From contig OY856187.1 in the NCBI GenBank assembly GCA_963693315.1, forward strand, positions 388,568,885-388,632,884: a stretch of 64,000 nucleotides of DNA, written 5' to 3'. The translations under genes and the position numbers were made by a program. Below, in pieces: positions 23,504-36,432 of this stretch (positions are counted from its first letter, which is position 1; every line of letters starts with the position of its first letter). The stretch comes from Diogma glabrata (lineage: Eukaryota; Arthropoda; Insecta; Diptera; Cylindrotomidae). The notes under the pieces were generated by a model, which had not been told where the DNA came from, did not search any database, and was given only the letters and a program-made list of their open reading frames with translations.

Positions 23504-24598
23504 GGCAAAAAAATTTCAGTGTACTTTAAATGTGATTGGTCAAGTTCAATGATGTCATTACATTTTAGAGAATTTATTTAACTAATATTCAAATAATAAT
23601 AAAGCGAAAAAGATTCTACAAAATTTGTTTTGGTTAAAGTGTTTACCGCAAAATCGCATAAATTAGAGATAATCTGTCAAAAAACATTTAAAAGGTTATT
23701 AAACACTTTTCCCCACATATATTCTGGTATAATATAAATATGGAAGACAAATTCCAAAACTGCTATAATATATATAAATTCCAAAACTGCACAAATTCCG
23801 AAACTGCTTCATTTTCTCACTTTATCACCTATAAGCTAACTTATGTGATATAGATGTGTAACTTTACAGACATTTATAATATTTCGGTTTCAGTTTCTAA
23901 AACATGCAAAAATTTTAAATATGTATGTGGCATCTATGGTATTCAAAAACAAACATTATAATGATCAAAATAAAACAAAATCTTCGTCAACTCGCCAAAG
24001 GGGTTTAATAATATAAAGTTGCACTCCATATGCAGAGGTCTCCAATTTGCGTGATGATTTGATTTTACACATCAATTTAAAATAAACCCACTTGGCTTTG
24101 GCACAAAGAATTTTATTTTATTGATTTATTATTATTCATATTCTACAATCGCCGATACAATTAGCGCAGCGATTTTTATTATATTATTGCTCAATAATCG
24201 CATATGAATTGGCGCAACGAGTTTTAATATTATAATTGCATTACCGATGGCTTTTAACAGTTGTTGATGGTTTTATTAGATTAATGACAATATGTTATTC
24301 ACTATGATTGGCTAGTGTGGAGGTTTTTTAAATGGAATAATTATATTTGATGTGGTGTGGGTGGTCTTGGTCTTGGTTCCTCTGATTTTTGAGGCCGTCA
24401 GAGTCCCTTTTCTTTGTTCTGTATCCATCTTCTTGTGAAACTTTCGCGCGCAATTCAGCATTTACGATGGGCTGAGGAAAGACATAATCGAACTCACAGA
24501 CTGCAGTCAATCGGAAACTTCAATCTCAAGGAACGCACTTCCTCTAATGTTCCTGATAGTAATTCCACTATCATGCATGCACAGTGTTCATTATATTT
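23504..24598. other. AT-rich spacer
   Basis: No gene was found. Bases 23551-23578 repeat 23226-23253 (ATGATGTCATTACATTTTAGAGAATT), so the palindromic MITE sits between direct repeats. Two TAAATTCCAAAACTGC copies lie near 23740-23815. Confidence 0.5.
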
Positions 24599-24652
24599 TG
24601 GCGCCCAACGTGGAGCTCGCACCTACGACCCTGATATTAAGAGTCTCGTGCT
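24599..24652 (-). pseudogene. tRNA-Lys(CTT)-like 3' fragment including CCA
   Basis: Read on the minus strand, the 54 bases match the 3' two thirds of a metazoan tRNA-Lys(CUU). The matching parts are the anticodon loop ACTCTTAAT, a variable region and T-arm with GGGTCGTAGGTGCGAGC, and the acceptor end CCACGTTGGGCG followed by CCA. There is one insertion-type difference near the anticodon stem and two to three substitutions. The D-arm and 5' acceptor strand are absent, so it is not a functional tRNA. CCA is not encoded in nuclear tRNA genes, so the copy derives from a mature tRNA. On the plus strand the first 18 bases read as a tRNA-Lys primer-binding site, but no LTR is visible next to it. Confidence 0.7.
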
Positions 24653-27600
24653 GAAACAAATAAAATAAAACCAAAATAAATGTATACAACAAAATTTATA
24701 GAAGAAATTAACAAACATTTTATTTTAACTTTTTAAAATATACAAAGGCCTAGGAACCGCAAAGAAAGAAAAGGTCCCTCAGATGTCTTCCTATAACCGG
24801 GGGTTAATATGTCACATAATACCTTAGTTGGAAAGCACTTGACTATGGTCGAGATGGTCGGAAGTAGTGAAGTGAAATGGCACGGATCTTGTTGACCCCT
24901 GATGGTTTGCCAACTTGGTCATCCCTCTATGTTTATTTCTCCACGTTCACAGCTTCTTAATGAGGTCAGGACCACCAAGTGTTACGCAAAAGTAATCTAA
25001 CTGCAGCATGGTCTTCGAAAATTCTGTTCGTCAGCCTGTAGCCTGTTGAAGGGTAGAAAGAGCGCGGACTAGTGGACGATAACAGGGATAAGGAACGATC
25101 TGTCGTCGTCAAAAATCTCTTTATTCTCAACACAGAGTGTTTCGGTGGTTTCTTCAGCTTGCCAGGGAACAGAGAACTGGAAAATGCTGGCCCTAGGCTG
25201 TCTGAGCCATAGCTAGATCGTCTCTGTCTTCTAAGTTCATGACTTAAAGGCCACCTCAGTTCGTCCTTTTTCCTCCTCTTCTTGATTAGGTCCTGGGATT
25301 TAATATTTTTTTTTCATTTTGCCCGGCTTGTGCAGTCGGTGGAGCCTGAGTCTTGATTTCGGGGTTTGACCTCAGCCTGACCTCCTCCTTTCGTCCTGTC
25401 CTGTCCTGTTATGGTCAAAATATTCTTTTTATTTTCCATTAATTTTCACACGATTATGTGAAAACAAAAAAAATTAAAGAAATACGAAACACGGAATTTG
25501 ATGGGACAACTAAATGTGTTGACGATCATTTTTGTATTGAAAGAATAGCTTTTGCCTTTTTACTTAGGCAGTTAGAATCGAGTTGGAATTGAGTTGCAAT
25601 GGAGTTGGAATTGTGGAATGGTGTGACCATTAGATCTCTTACTACAATTTTACAACATTTTTAAATTTACGAAATATTTTTGAATCTCGAATGTTAAAAC
25701 CATTTGTAATTTCTATAAATACTTATTTTCCCACATAAAAATATTTTAATTTTTTGAATGCTTTGGTATTAGGAGGTGTGACAGGTGATGTTTAATCTAG
25801 GCGAGATTTGGAAGACATTGATATCATTTGGAAGTGCACTTAATTTTAGCAACGAAGCAAATTTTGTTTAAATTTTATTTTAATTCCTATTTATGATTCG
25901 AAAAATTTGAAAATACTTATAACAAACCATTCAGTTTCTCAAGAGAAAATATTACCTTTTACTTTGCTTGAAACCACAGTTTTCAATCATATTCAAAACA
26001 TATATGTATTTCTACAACATTTATAGTTTATCCTCACATCCATCATCAAAGTTATCTCTCTCGAGGGGTAGAAAATATCTAGTGTAATATTAATAAGTAA
26101 ATATAACAAATCTTTAATGTCTGATCCTCTATTAAGGCTTGAAAAACAACAAGTTACTAATGAATTTATGTCTTCTTGTAAACACAACTATTACTCAAAA
26201 ATTGTTTTTCCATGTCGTAAACTCTGCATGCTACCAAAACTTGAAAAGGTAAATATCCCAAAGCAAATATAAACCATCCATTTGTTAAAAAAAATAAATA
26301 ACACGAAAGACCAATTAGCTATGAAAACCCAGCTTCCCAGTCTATTATTTCGGTAAAATTCGACACAGTTTGGACCAAAATTTACAATTTTTGGTAGAAT
26401 TGTTTGTCAACGTATCTATTACAACTCATTCCAATATATGTTGTTTACCATAAAATTTAGATCAACAGCATGTTAAGGGTAGATTAAGATTTATGTAGAG
26501 TTTTTTGTAGATAATTCTGTACATAAATAAATTTTCGTTGATCAACATAATTGAACAACAAATAGTTTCGGAAAATGATGCTTAAGGGACATTTTATGTT
26601 AATGTTATGGATTTGTTGTCTTTCCGTTTCTTTTATGAATTTAAATAAAATATTCAATGAAAAAATTAACCTTAAACTAGTCGTGAAATTTCCGTACAGA
26701 TTTTGAGTTATAAGCAATTGTGGGTTCTAACTTACCGAAAAATTAAAAAATTTAATTGCCAATATTAGAATATCGAATACCATATATTTTCTAAGACCCT
26801 TAGAGGCTCATATATTGCAGATTTTATATTTTCGTATTTATTTTTAATTAAAATTTCACTCCTTAAGTCAAGGTGTTCTTATAGCGAAAAGTTCAAAACA
26901 ATATTGCAGAAACTTGGAAAAGCTCAGCAACTTCGAATGATAATATGGTTAGAAAGCCGCATGGCAATGCCGAGCTCTAGTTCACCATCAGTGCTCCTCA
27001 AGTAACGCTAACAGAATCCGTGATTGAGAATATGGAGTAAAAAATTGCTTTAATAGAATGGAACCAACCGGTTCAGTGTGGCGACGAGGTTCAAATGATT
27101 TTGCTGATACAGTGGAGTGTTTACCATATTGTAGGATTTATTTACTGAGATGGTGATCCGCTGTGTCTATAATTACCATTTTAGGAAATCGAATAAAATC
27201 TTATTCATGGCTAAAATCATAATCTTCCTGTAAACTTTTTTGATTGATATTGGGCTCATTATTTGAAGATGATTATTTTGCTGAGCTATTTAAATTTGTG
27301 ATAAGCAATGATGATCCACTGACCCTAGTGTGTAGAGTGCCCTAGTAGTTTAAGTTCGAAATATGACAAAAACTTTAAGTCGCAGTGACGTTTGAAGTGA
27401 TCGCAATTGGTGTTGGGAATGACATGGGTAAAAAAATGTTGGGAATTCTAAAGGAATTTTAGAGAAAATGAAAAGTTATTTCGAATTGCAAAATTCAAGT
27501 GATTTCCAATATGTACTTAAGCTTAATTGTTCACAAAAAACCCATCCAAATTAAAAATTCCCTAAAGTTGTCTATATTTCCTAACCAAAAATATTGACAA

Positions 27601-29340
27601 CAATGAATAATGACTTTACACTCGTGACTTAGGATGTTGATTAAAATGTTGTCTTAGATGTTGACAAAATATTCTCTCATCCTATGAATTCACATATCGT
27701 AATATCTAGAAATTTAATATAAAAAATCCCAAACAAATGTTGGGAATAGTTTTGTCTTTAAATTATTATTTTAATAAGCTTAAGCTTTTATTAAGTGTAA
27801 GTAGAGCTTCAGAAATAATAAATAACAAATTTAATTACGTGATTTGAATTTTCACACTGCTTAGATTTTCTTTGAAAAATGTATATACCAGCAGTGACAA
27901 ATCAGCACGTTAACAGAATTATTCTGATTTTATGTCAAGAACTTATATGCAAACTTTCATCAAAATCGCTTATTAGTGCTTGAAATCTATAAGGTCTATA
28001 CACAAATAAAATACGAAATTTACGCATATTTCTATACTGCCTATCTACCCCTCATAACAAATTTTTATGTCGGCAAAAACTTTAAAGTTGATTTTACTAA
28101 CCGAAGTTGGCATACAAAATTGTGCTGTACCTGAATTTTTTGAGTCAAGTCATGACTTTAAGCTCAAAAGCTCTAAAACATTGAAAATTTTGTAATACAA
28201 ACGAACAGAGGTATAGTGGAATATCATTTTCATACAAAACTGCCAATAATTTTGGTGAACTCAGCTCAGCACTATTTTTCTAATCCTTTACGAATCTCAA
28301 AAATTACGAATTTTGACTATAAATGTAAATTTCTTACTAAATTATTCCTCACCCAGATCTGGAAATTCACTTCGGATAGCGACAACTTTTACACATTCCA
28401 TGTTTAGCCCAAGTATGTGTATGTATTTGCAATGTGAGTTACATCTACTCTAAAATTTTGTGCATTTCTACATGTTACTACCACTAGTGAATACATGATT
28501 TGACTACTTTACTTACAATAACTATTCTTAATTCATCAGTATTGATGCCCAGCAACTGTAATAAATGAAATATTTTGATTTTTTATTAATTTTGTACGAT
28601 TATCACATAAGTACTACCATTACTGTAAATGTGCTATTTTACCGAAGTTAACAAGCGTGAATTATAAATAAAAGCATATTTACTGCTTAGATAACTAAAA
28701 TTATTGTATCAATAAACACAATTATTAGCAGTTCCTTAATCTAATTTTGATTTTTTGAATGTTAAATTTGTTGTGAAAAACAAAAATGAAAGGGAATTGA
28801 TTGAAAAGACTTCAAAGAGTTTCCGCATAGCAGATGCTACCAATAATATATAATTTAGTAATCGATCTTGATTTTTTTTTGCGATCAAGATCGATTGATC
28901 AAGTTATGATCTTTAACCTAAAGTTTAACCCAACCGAGGTTCTGATAAGCACAATCATATGCTTAGCATCTGTAATTTAAATTGCCATCTACATCCAATA
29001 GACAAGCAAAGAAAATCATACGTTGAAATGTTAATGCATTTAAACAATACGAAACTCTAAATATACATTCAGTAGCACATAGTGTAGAAGTAGAATAGCA
29101 TGATATCCATCATAAGGTGTTATTCAACAAACAAGTATATAGTGGCACATTATCATCGAAAACATGGAACAAATGATGGCCATTACCGTTAAAGCGTTGA
29201 AACGTTTTCACGCAAACTAAGAAAAATAAACCAGTTTATAACAAATAAACCAGAAGGTCCCAAACTAATTATCTATGCGCAGAAAAAAACACAACAAACT
29301 CGCAAAAGAAAACGAAACGCTCTGGAATATTCTGCTGTAT
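24653..29340. other. Long gene-free stretch
   Basis: Bases ~24740-25420 are less AT-rich than the surroundings and contain CTCCTC and (GTCCT)3-type words; no protein or element was recognised. From 25460 to 29340 the sequence is AT-rich with only short chance ORFs. A 13-bp inverted repeat AATCGATCTTGAT / ATCAAGATCGATT lies at 28860-28896. Confidence 0.45.
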
Positions 29341-29464
29341 TGAGTGGCCTAGTGATTTACACGGTGGGCTTGAAGTCGAAGGACTCGGGTTCGACTTTCA
29401 TCTAAGCCAAAGTGTATTTAAGTAAAACAATACAACCATCAACACCCCGGTTTTCCAATTAACC
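29341..29464 (+). mobile_element. tRNA-derived SINE, head and body
   Basis: Bases 29345-29354 (TGGCCTAGTG) match a pol III A box and 29388-29396 (GGTTCGACT) a B box, 43 bases apart, in the context AAGTCGAAGGACTCGGGTTCGA typical of insect tRNA-related SINEs. The following body ends ACACCCCGGTTTTCCAATT AACC. A diverged copy of that body tail occurs antisense at 51587-51622. The tail and target duplication were not identified. Confidence 0.6.
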
Positions 29465-32400
29465 AAAATTCAGCCAACATGGTTTACATATTGGAAAAAT
29501 ACTATGGACTGATCACATCAAGTTGTAATGAAGCTGTTATTCAAACTTCGTTATTTGGAGTCGCACTGCTTTCTCGCGCGCATTAAATTTACATTAACAA
29601 GAACTTTCTAATTTGATTTTACCCTTTTCCAACACACTTTCTTGCACTCAGTTCTTAATCTTGTTTTTTTACAGAATTTGTTTTCAAGTTTGATATGAAT
29701 TAGTTGTGCGAACTCTTTAGTGGGTGCAAAACTTAACGAAAGAAAACTTCCCAAGAAACAAACATCGTTGTCAGTCATCATTGTTTACAAACGGCCGTTA
29801 ATAATGATATAAATAGAAGCGATATAGGGCTTCTCTCTCTCTTATGTCTTGTCAATTATTCTCGTGAAGATCGAAAAATATGAATTTTTTGAATTCACGT
29901 CTTTTTTCTTCAATTTAAGTTAAAATTAAGTAGTGAAAATTTTAATTAAATTCAATTTCTTTAGTTCAATTAGTTCTAATTTTTTTATTAGTGCAATTAA
30001 ATTAGCAAAATTTAGCAAAAATTTATATGTTTGTGACCTTCAAATTAAAAGAATAAAAAAATATTATATATGTTGGAGCTGTAACCCAAACAAAAAGCTC
30101 TTACTTTTTCTGTGTTAAACGATAAACAGCTGTGGATATTTTTTGACATTTTGAGACATCAAGTTTTTTTGGGTGTGGTTTCTTTTTCAATTTGTGGCAA
30201 TTTAATGATAGAAACCAAAAAAAAATCAAAGAAAATATAAAAAAAGAATTGGTGTTAACTAATATAAAAAAATTAGACAGTGGACTGTTAAAAAATTATT
30301 GAAAAATTAGAAAAAAATCTATTATCGTTGTGTGTTAGCAAAAATTATAAAAATCGGGTAAATAAACTATTGAAAATAATTCCTATTTATTCGTATTTCT
30401 AATGTTTTAGTATAATTCGATGTTAGTGAACATTGTAAAATTAGAATAAAAAAATTAAATTTTAAATTAAATAAAACAAAAAAAAAATCATAATTATATT
30501 TTTTGGGAGAAATTCTGTGATAATTTTTTTTAAAGTTAAAATAATGATTTGGTAATAACGAGTGTCTAAAAGGGAGACGATCATCCAAAAACCAACCTAT
30601 AAAACACAAAAAAATTGACAAACAATCCGCATTGAACAATTTATCACGTGCCACAGTTGCGCCTGGTGTGCTGAATACGGCAGTACATTTCCGTACCGGC
30701 TATTTTATATTTGGAATTTGGTGTGATCCACCAAAGATATTTCGGGAAGAACAACCACATCTAAGGCGGAATAGGAGATTTTCTAAACATCTACAAGTAT
30801 TGCCGGTGTAATTTTACCAAACTCTCTATACTGGATGAGGATGTGTGTGTAAAGAGGCTCTTTGAGACGGGACCTGGACTAGCTGTGGGGTGAGTCATAT
30901 TTTAACTTTATTCTAGGTGTGGGTGTGAATGATTATGGATGTGTATGTAGGGGTATGAGTGTGAATATATGGTTGTGTGATTGTGGGTACGTATGAGTAG
31001 TTTGGTTGCATGCGTGTGTGTCTGCCAGGATCCAGTTGGAGCCATATTAGCGAGAATTGTACCTGTATATTGCGAAACTTGTTGATAAAAACTTATAAAT
31101 AAATAAAATTAAAAATGAACGGCTTATTATTATTTACTCAACCAATTGTTGTAGTTTATCGTAAAATTGATGATGGTATGAAGGACAAAAATTCGAGAAT
31201 TAGCAGTCACGAATAGACTAATAAAGAAGGTTTTGCGGATGAAAATTATCGTCATTCTATTGTTATTCTACCAATGTTTGGACCAGTTATTGCCTCTCAA
31301 CGGATAATATTTTTGGTCAACTCGATACTTCTTACACTACCTTATAATGTAAAACTGAATTCAATATTATTTTTGAAGAATTTCTTTTAATCTGCTTTTA
31401 TTAAGTTTGGAACAAAAGTTAGTATCAATGTTACAACGGCATTTTGGGTTATGCATCTCGGTTGTTAAACAGATGTGTGGTTCAGATGTGATTTTATAAA
31501 TAAAAAAAAAAAACTTCCAAAATGGGAAGATATAGTGACATCATCAATTGATTCCCTACAGGCTGAAGCTAGCTTGGGGCTAAATAAATCTCATCTAGAT
31601 GCGCGGCCTGCTATGCCACTTCGTTGATCATACAACGAATCAGCGCTTCATTACAAAGTAAAACAGATAACATTAACTAGATACAGATTATCTGTATACG
31701 GATCGCAAAATATTTCTTACATCGTTGCAAACCAATTTGGTATTGCAGTTTTGATAAGAATAAACAGACGTTTGTTCCAGTTCATGGTTTATCTAAGTAG
31801 AAAAGTCTTCACTTCACCTACTAGTTGAATCTTCCCTTAAGCAAAACAAAAGGAATACGTTGAATAGCCCTCAACAATATTCTTGATACGCCACAAATTT
31901 CAGGAATCTTCTTACCATAAGTGCTTAGCAACAACTCGGGTGAAGGACAAAGTCTTTCGTATGCGTAGGAAATGATTTGCGTGGAAAAAATTCGACACGT
32001 AAAAAAGCACCTGGATCCAACGATATAACATTGCAAATGGTTGCAAATAGTTCAGAAACTTTATCCTAAAGATTGTTTGAACTTTTTTAAATAATTCGGA
32101 AGAGAGAAAACATGTCTCGTAATCGGAACACTGATACTAATTCATAAAAAAGAAAATCGTTTACTATGTGCAAAGGACAGCGGAGACGCAGAACTTTTTC
32201 TGAACAATTGTTTAGAAAATTTTCATGTGGATTTCGAGGTGCAGGTGACGCATTTTTTTCCATAAAGAAGACCTCAGAAAAATTTCAAGAGTTCCACATA
32301 CCCGTTTATCAACTTTTTGGTGGTTTCAGGCAGGAGTATAACTCTCCTAATTAAGGGAATCTAGGGTCTAATTGGATCTCAAATAGAAATATCTGGTAAT

Positions 32401-32479
32401 GGTATTACGTTACGTTGAGGTAACCAACCGAAGTGAAGTTGTTTTCGAATATCTTTTGAACCTTAACCTAACTATTTAT
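29465..32479. other. Gene-free stretch with promoter-like and GT-rich blocks
   Basis: A TATAAATAG box (29808-29816) stands ~32 bases before a TCTCTCTCTTATGTC initiator-like run. A perfect donor-like GGGGTGAGT lies near 30889, followed by GT-rich DNA (30910-31020). GCGGCCTGCTATGCCACTTC at 31602-31621 recurs near 51425. No coding exon was recognised. Confidence 0.35.
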
Positions 32480-35087
32480 TTAAACTTTAACAACTCCAAT
32501 CTAATTTTGGTTGGATTTTGAACTCGGTACAACAGAGGTAAATGGTACAATACATTTAACCCATTTTTCAGTTTCCTCTTATATCTTATCAAAAAGGATC
32601 TTTTAGTGACACTGGATAATATTAAATTATCCAATGAAGAAACTTCAGCACTGTTTCAACACCATCTACCTGGCTGTGTACTTGGGGGGATACCTCAGGG
32701 GACAGACGCGGAAGTCAGGGAAAAACCAAACCGAATAATGGCAAAAATTGTTTATCACCCGAGGCTCTGTTTTGTGCTATCGGCTTCTTTGAGCCATACA
32801 AATCTTCAGATCCAGACAGAATATGGCCTATTATGATACAATAGTGTCTGGACATAATAGGAGATAAGCTCTTAAAGATCTTCGTGGCCTGCATAGCTCT
32901 CGGTTATATACCACAGGTCTGGAGAAACGTGATAGTTGTAATTATCCCAAAACCAGGGAAAATCAACTATTGCGAAGCGAAAAACTTCAGACCGATCAGT
33001 CTTTTTTCTCATACTTTCTGAAGTCTATGGAAAGGTTGACCGCTATCAAGCGGGAAAGTATACGGACACAATCCTTTTAGCCTTCTAAAACGGCTATCCC
33101 TCTTGGCGCTTTTTTTGACATAGAAGGGGTCTTTGACAAAGCCGCTTTTGAGCCATTCCTTAACGGAGCGGAACGAGCGGTACGGTGTGAATAAAACCTC
33201 CTAAGATGGAAACGATGGGCACTGGAAGATCGATGTCTGTTTATTCATACGAAGGACAACACCACAATTCAGGTAGGTGTGAAGTGTGTCCCCAATGGGG
33301 CGTTCTATCACCCCTGCTTTGGAACATGATGGTAGACCAGCTCCTAATTGAATTAAACGATAAAGGGCTAAACACATACGGCTATGCCGATGATATTATA
33401 ATTCTTTTGAAAGGAGACAACATAGGGCATCTCTGCCGAAAAATGCAGAACGCCCTGGACATTAATAACAGCTGGTGTCAGAAGAATCGTCTCTCAATCA
33501 ATGCTTTTAAAACACAGCTCGTTGCGTTTACCAACAGGAGGAAACTAAATAACTTCACCCTTCCTTCAATCGGTATAATAACACATTAACACTCCAAGAT
33601 AATGTGAAGTATCTTGGTGTTACTCTCGATAAGCAGATCAATTGGGCTGTTCATGTTGAAACTAAATGCGCAAACGCAACTCGAGTTATGTGGCAATACA
33701 GTAGGGCTTTCGGTGGCAAATGAGGGCTGACTCCGCAAATGGTCTGCTGGCTGTATAAAGTAGTTGTCAGACCCATTGTCAGCTATGGGTCCCTTGCATG
33801 GCTCTCAAGAACTTTTGTTGGGAATGCGATAAAAAACTGGAGGCGGTACAAAGGCTTGCTTGCTTATGTATCACTACTGCTTTCAGGACAATGCCCACAG
33901 CGAGTCTGCAGGTCTTATTAGGGTTTCTTTCTTGCATATATTTGTAAGAATGGAGGCTCTTAAGGCTACAAAAAGGCATGAACTCCTGGGAAACACCAGG
34001 GGCTGTAGGAAAAATCATTAACCGCTATGGTGGGATCTGGAAGAACACCTGACAGATTTCTCCATGTCGACTGATAACACAGTACCTCTAACTGCCTTTC
34101 AAAAGCAGTATAGAGTTGTAATTCCAAATATTGAGGACCGGTCCTCAGCTGATTTGCTAATGGACAGTGCGGCCAACACGTTGGACATCTACACAGATGG
34201 ATTTCTCACTGAAAATGGTGCAGGAGCTGCGGTTTACTTCAGTAATGAAGATTTAGGGCTGCAATTTTCACTTGGCGAATACTGCACAGTCTTTCAGGCT
34301 GAGGTATTTGCCATAAATGCAGCGTCAAGGCGAGCGACGGAGCTTAAGTGGCCTGGAAAGATCATTTATATTTTTACTGACAGCCAGGATGCTTTAAAAG
34401 CTTTGGAAAATTATACTATTAAGTCAAAAATAGTGCAAGAATGTTGTAGGTCCTTGAATTATCTCGGACTCAAGAACAGCATATCACTGAGATGGACACC
34501 AGGGCATGGTGGGAATCTCAGGAACAAAAAAGCTAATGATTTAGCGAAGAGCTTCGCAAGGAGACTCATAGGCGCTGAACCAGCAATTGGTATATTGAAA
34601 GGTAGGATAAGATCGCTAGTCGAACAAGTTCTCTTTCGGTCTAGTAATTCTTAATGGAAGAGCACAGAATGCTGCAAGGTCTCCAAGATGTGCACTCCAG
34701 AGTTGAGCCAGCAAATCACCAAATTCCTGTTAAATCTAACCCGGTCAGACTGCAGGTTAATGGTGGGACTATTAACAGGTCACCATCGTGTGCACAAACA
34801 TATGGTACGGCTTCGAGTAGAAAATGATCCAACATGCCGCTTTTGTCTTGAATAGGATGAAACAGTCCCTTACATTGTGGGGGAATGTTTGGCTTTCTCA
34901 GGGCTCCGAAACGTCATGTTAGGATCAAACTATCTAAGGATAGAATATTTCTGTAAAGTAGACCATTCAAGACTGTTGGGTTTTTTCAAAAAGGTCATCA
35001 GCTCTTGAATAAGAGAATGGCATAAAGGACTCAGCAGTCTACATGTCAGGCTATAACTACATGGTCACCTCGCCAAAAAAAAAAAAA
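32480..35087 (+). pseudogene. RNase H-bearing non-LTR element, 5'-truncated
   Basis: The order is: pre-RT linker (LFQHHLPGCVLGGIPQ near 32650), GFFEPYKSSDPDRIWPIM near 32785, ALGYIPQVWRN, and KNFRPISL near 32982. Then come a degraded motif A near 33100, QWGVLSPLLWN (motif B) at 33292 and GYADDIIILLKG near 33381 (motif C). RNase H follows (34064-34654): DIYTDGF, FQAEVFAIN, FTDSQDALKAL, WTPGHGG and KANDLAKS. The C-terminus holds a CCHC-like CRFCLE...HIV..C block near 34840. A poly(A) run at 35075-35087 ends the copy. Frameshifts are frequent between 32830 and 33740, but the RNase H domain is still open. Clade I/LOA/R1 is likely. The endonuclease is absent through 5' truncation. Confidence 0.8.
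34064..34654 (+). pseudogene. Open RNase H domain frame of the non-LTR pseudogene
   Basis: This 196-codon frame keeps the RNase H carboxylates: D in IYTDG, E in QAEVFAI, D in FTDSQ and the D of KANDLA. It is the tail part of the polyprotein above, preceded in another frame by RT thumb sequence (MVCWLYKVVVRPIVSYGSLA near 33739). It is a fragment with no independent promoter or start, and a remnant rather than a separate host RNase H gene. Confidence 0.75.
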
Positions 35088-35094
35088 TGTAACA

Positions 35095-35915
35095 CTCGAT
35101 CAACCTCTCCAAAAACATTAGAAAGTATGAGGAAAGAGTGATCGGTCTAAAGTTTTTCACACCGAAATAGTTGATTTTCCTTGGTTTTGGATAAAAACGA
35201 CTCGAACGTTTCTCCAGGCCTATGGTACATAGCCAAGAGCTATGTAGGCCACGGAAATTCTTTAGAACCTGGATCTCGTATTATATCCAGACAATGTTGT
35301 ATCATAATAAGCCAAATTCCGTAGCTGTAGTCGCTGATAGTCCAAGACAGAGCCACGAGCGCGGGGCGATACAACTCTCTTTGTCATTATGCAGTTCATT
35401 TGGTTAGGTTTTTCCCTATTTCCCGCGGCTGGCTCCTGAGACATATTCCCAAATATACAACCAGGAAAATGATGTTAGAAGAGTGCTGAATAAGTTTCGT
35501 CCTTTGAAGAAGTATGAGTACCGTTGGATAATTTGCGATTATCCAGTCTCGCTAAAGGATCCTTTTTCAAAGTCCTCAATAGTGTAGCACTCTATACACT
35601 CTGTGATGGTCTCAATCAACCAACAGTACTTTTCGTAAGGCTTTTTCTTTGATTTACGAATAAGTCTTTTGAAAAGTTTCCTTACTTCACTTTTCAAAGC
35701 CCAACCAGCTTCATCACGAGTTTTCAAGGCTTTTGAACAGAGCTTTTGGATCTTTGTCTAAGTTTATCACGGTTTTTGTTCCACCAGACTAACTTGTGTG
35801 CTCCTCGTTGCCTCGTCTCAGGACACGAATTCTAAAAGCCCGTACTAACAGATCGTTGAGCGGGTCAACGGCCTGATCAATTTCACGAAAGCTCCAAAGT
35901 TCAAAAGTTGGGTGT
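35095..35915 (-). pseudogene. Inverted fragment of the same RNase H-type non-LTR family
   Basis: On the minus strand this gives, in order, WSFREIDQAVDPLNDLL near 35890, WWNKNRDKLRQRSKSS, SEVRKLFKRLIRKSKKKPY (35640-35700), HHFPGCIFGN near 35460, REKPNQMN and finally KNFRPITLSSYF near 35130. The last three blocks match 32645-33005 of the plus-strand copy. It is the part upstream of the RT, broken by stops and frameshifts. It converges tail-to-tail on the plus-strand copy. Confidence 0.75.
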
Positions 35916-36123
35916 AAAATTAAACAAGCGCAGCTAATTCCTAACTTATCTTTCCAGGTTAGTATTGATTAAAAAAATTCAGACCTAGTTCGGAATCAAA
36001 ATTGCCGAAAATACGAACTATCTGTTCCTAATTGTCTATCTAGAATGATAAATTATTATTGAAAATAAATTATTGCATATAAATAAACAATAATCTAAAC
36101 ATCAATCAGAAATTGATATTCGG

Positions 36124-36432
36124 TGTTAACGCTGCTGTTAACACAACAAAAAAACCAAATGTCAACGAGGGTTAACGATAGATTATCTCAGCAAAATTAC
36201 TAGTCAACGAACATGCATTTCATCCACCTCTTTATCTACCAACTGCGAACAGAGAAGGATCTCAACCAGCGAATCTAAACAACTCAGAACAAAAAAAAAA
36301 TCAGCGAACAACAACCAACAAAATATTAAAGATAAGTTTATAAATTAAAGATTTGTATTTTTTTCTTCTAATTTGTAAAATAAAACAAACCATTCAATTC
36401 ATTCATCAATCAAATAGAATAAATAAATTTAA
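36124..36432 (+). repeat. 5' LTR of BEL/Pao element, first part
   Basis: It begins TGTTAACGCTGCTGTTAACA and ends AATAAATAAATTTAA, where the nested LINE enters. It matches 44840-45148 base for base except one T/C in the poly-T run near 36365. Confidence 0.9.

Noticed and set aside
24599..24652. Functional tRNA-Lys gene
   Set aside because: The D-arm and 5' acceptor strand are missing and the CCA end is present, so it is a derived fragment.
25075..25100. GATAACAGGGATAA resembling a homing-endonuclease target
   Set aside because: Only part of such a site is matched and no intron or endonuclease gene is nearby; coincidence.
34064..34654. RNase H ORF as a stand-alone host gene
   Set aside because: It is flanked by RT and zinc-knuckle remnants of the same LINE and a poly(A) tail, so it is part of that element.
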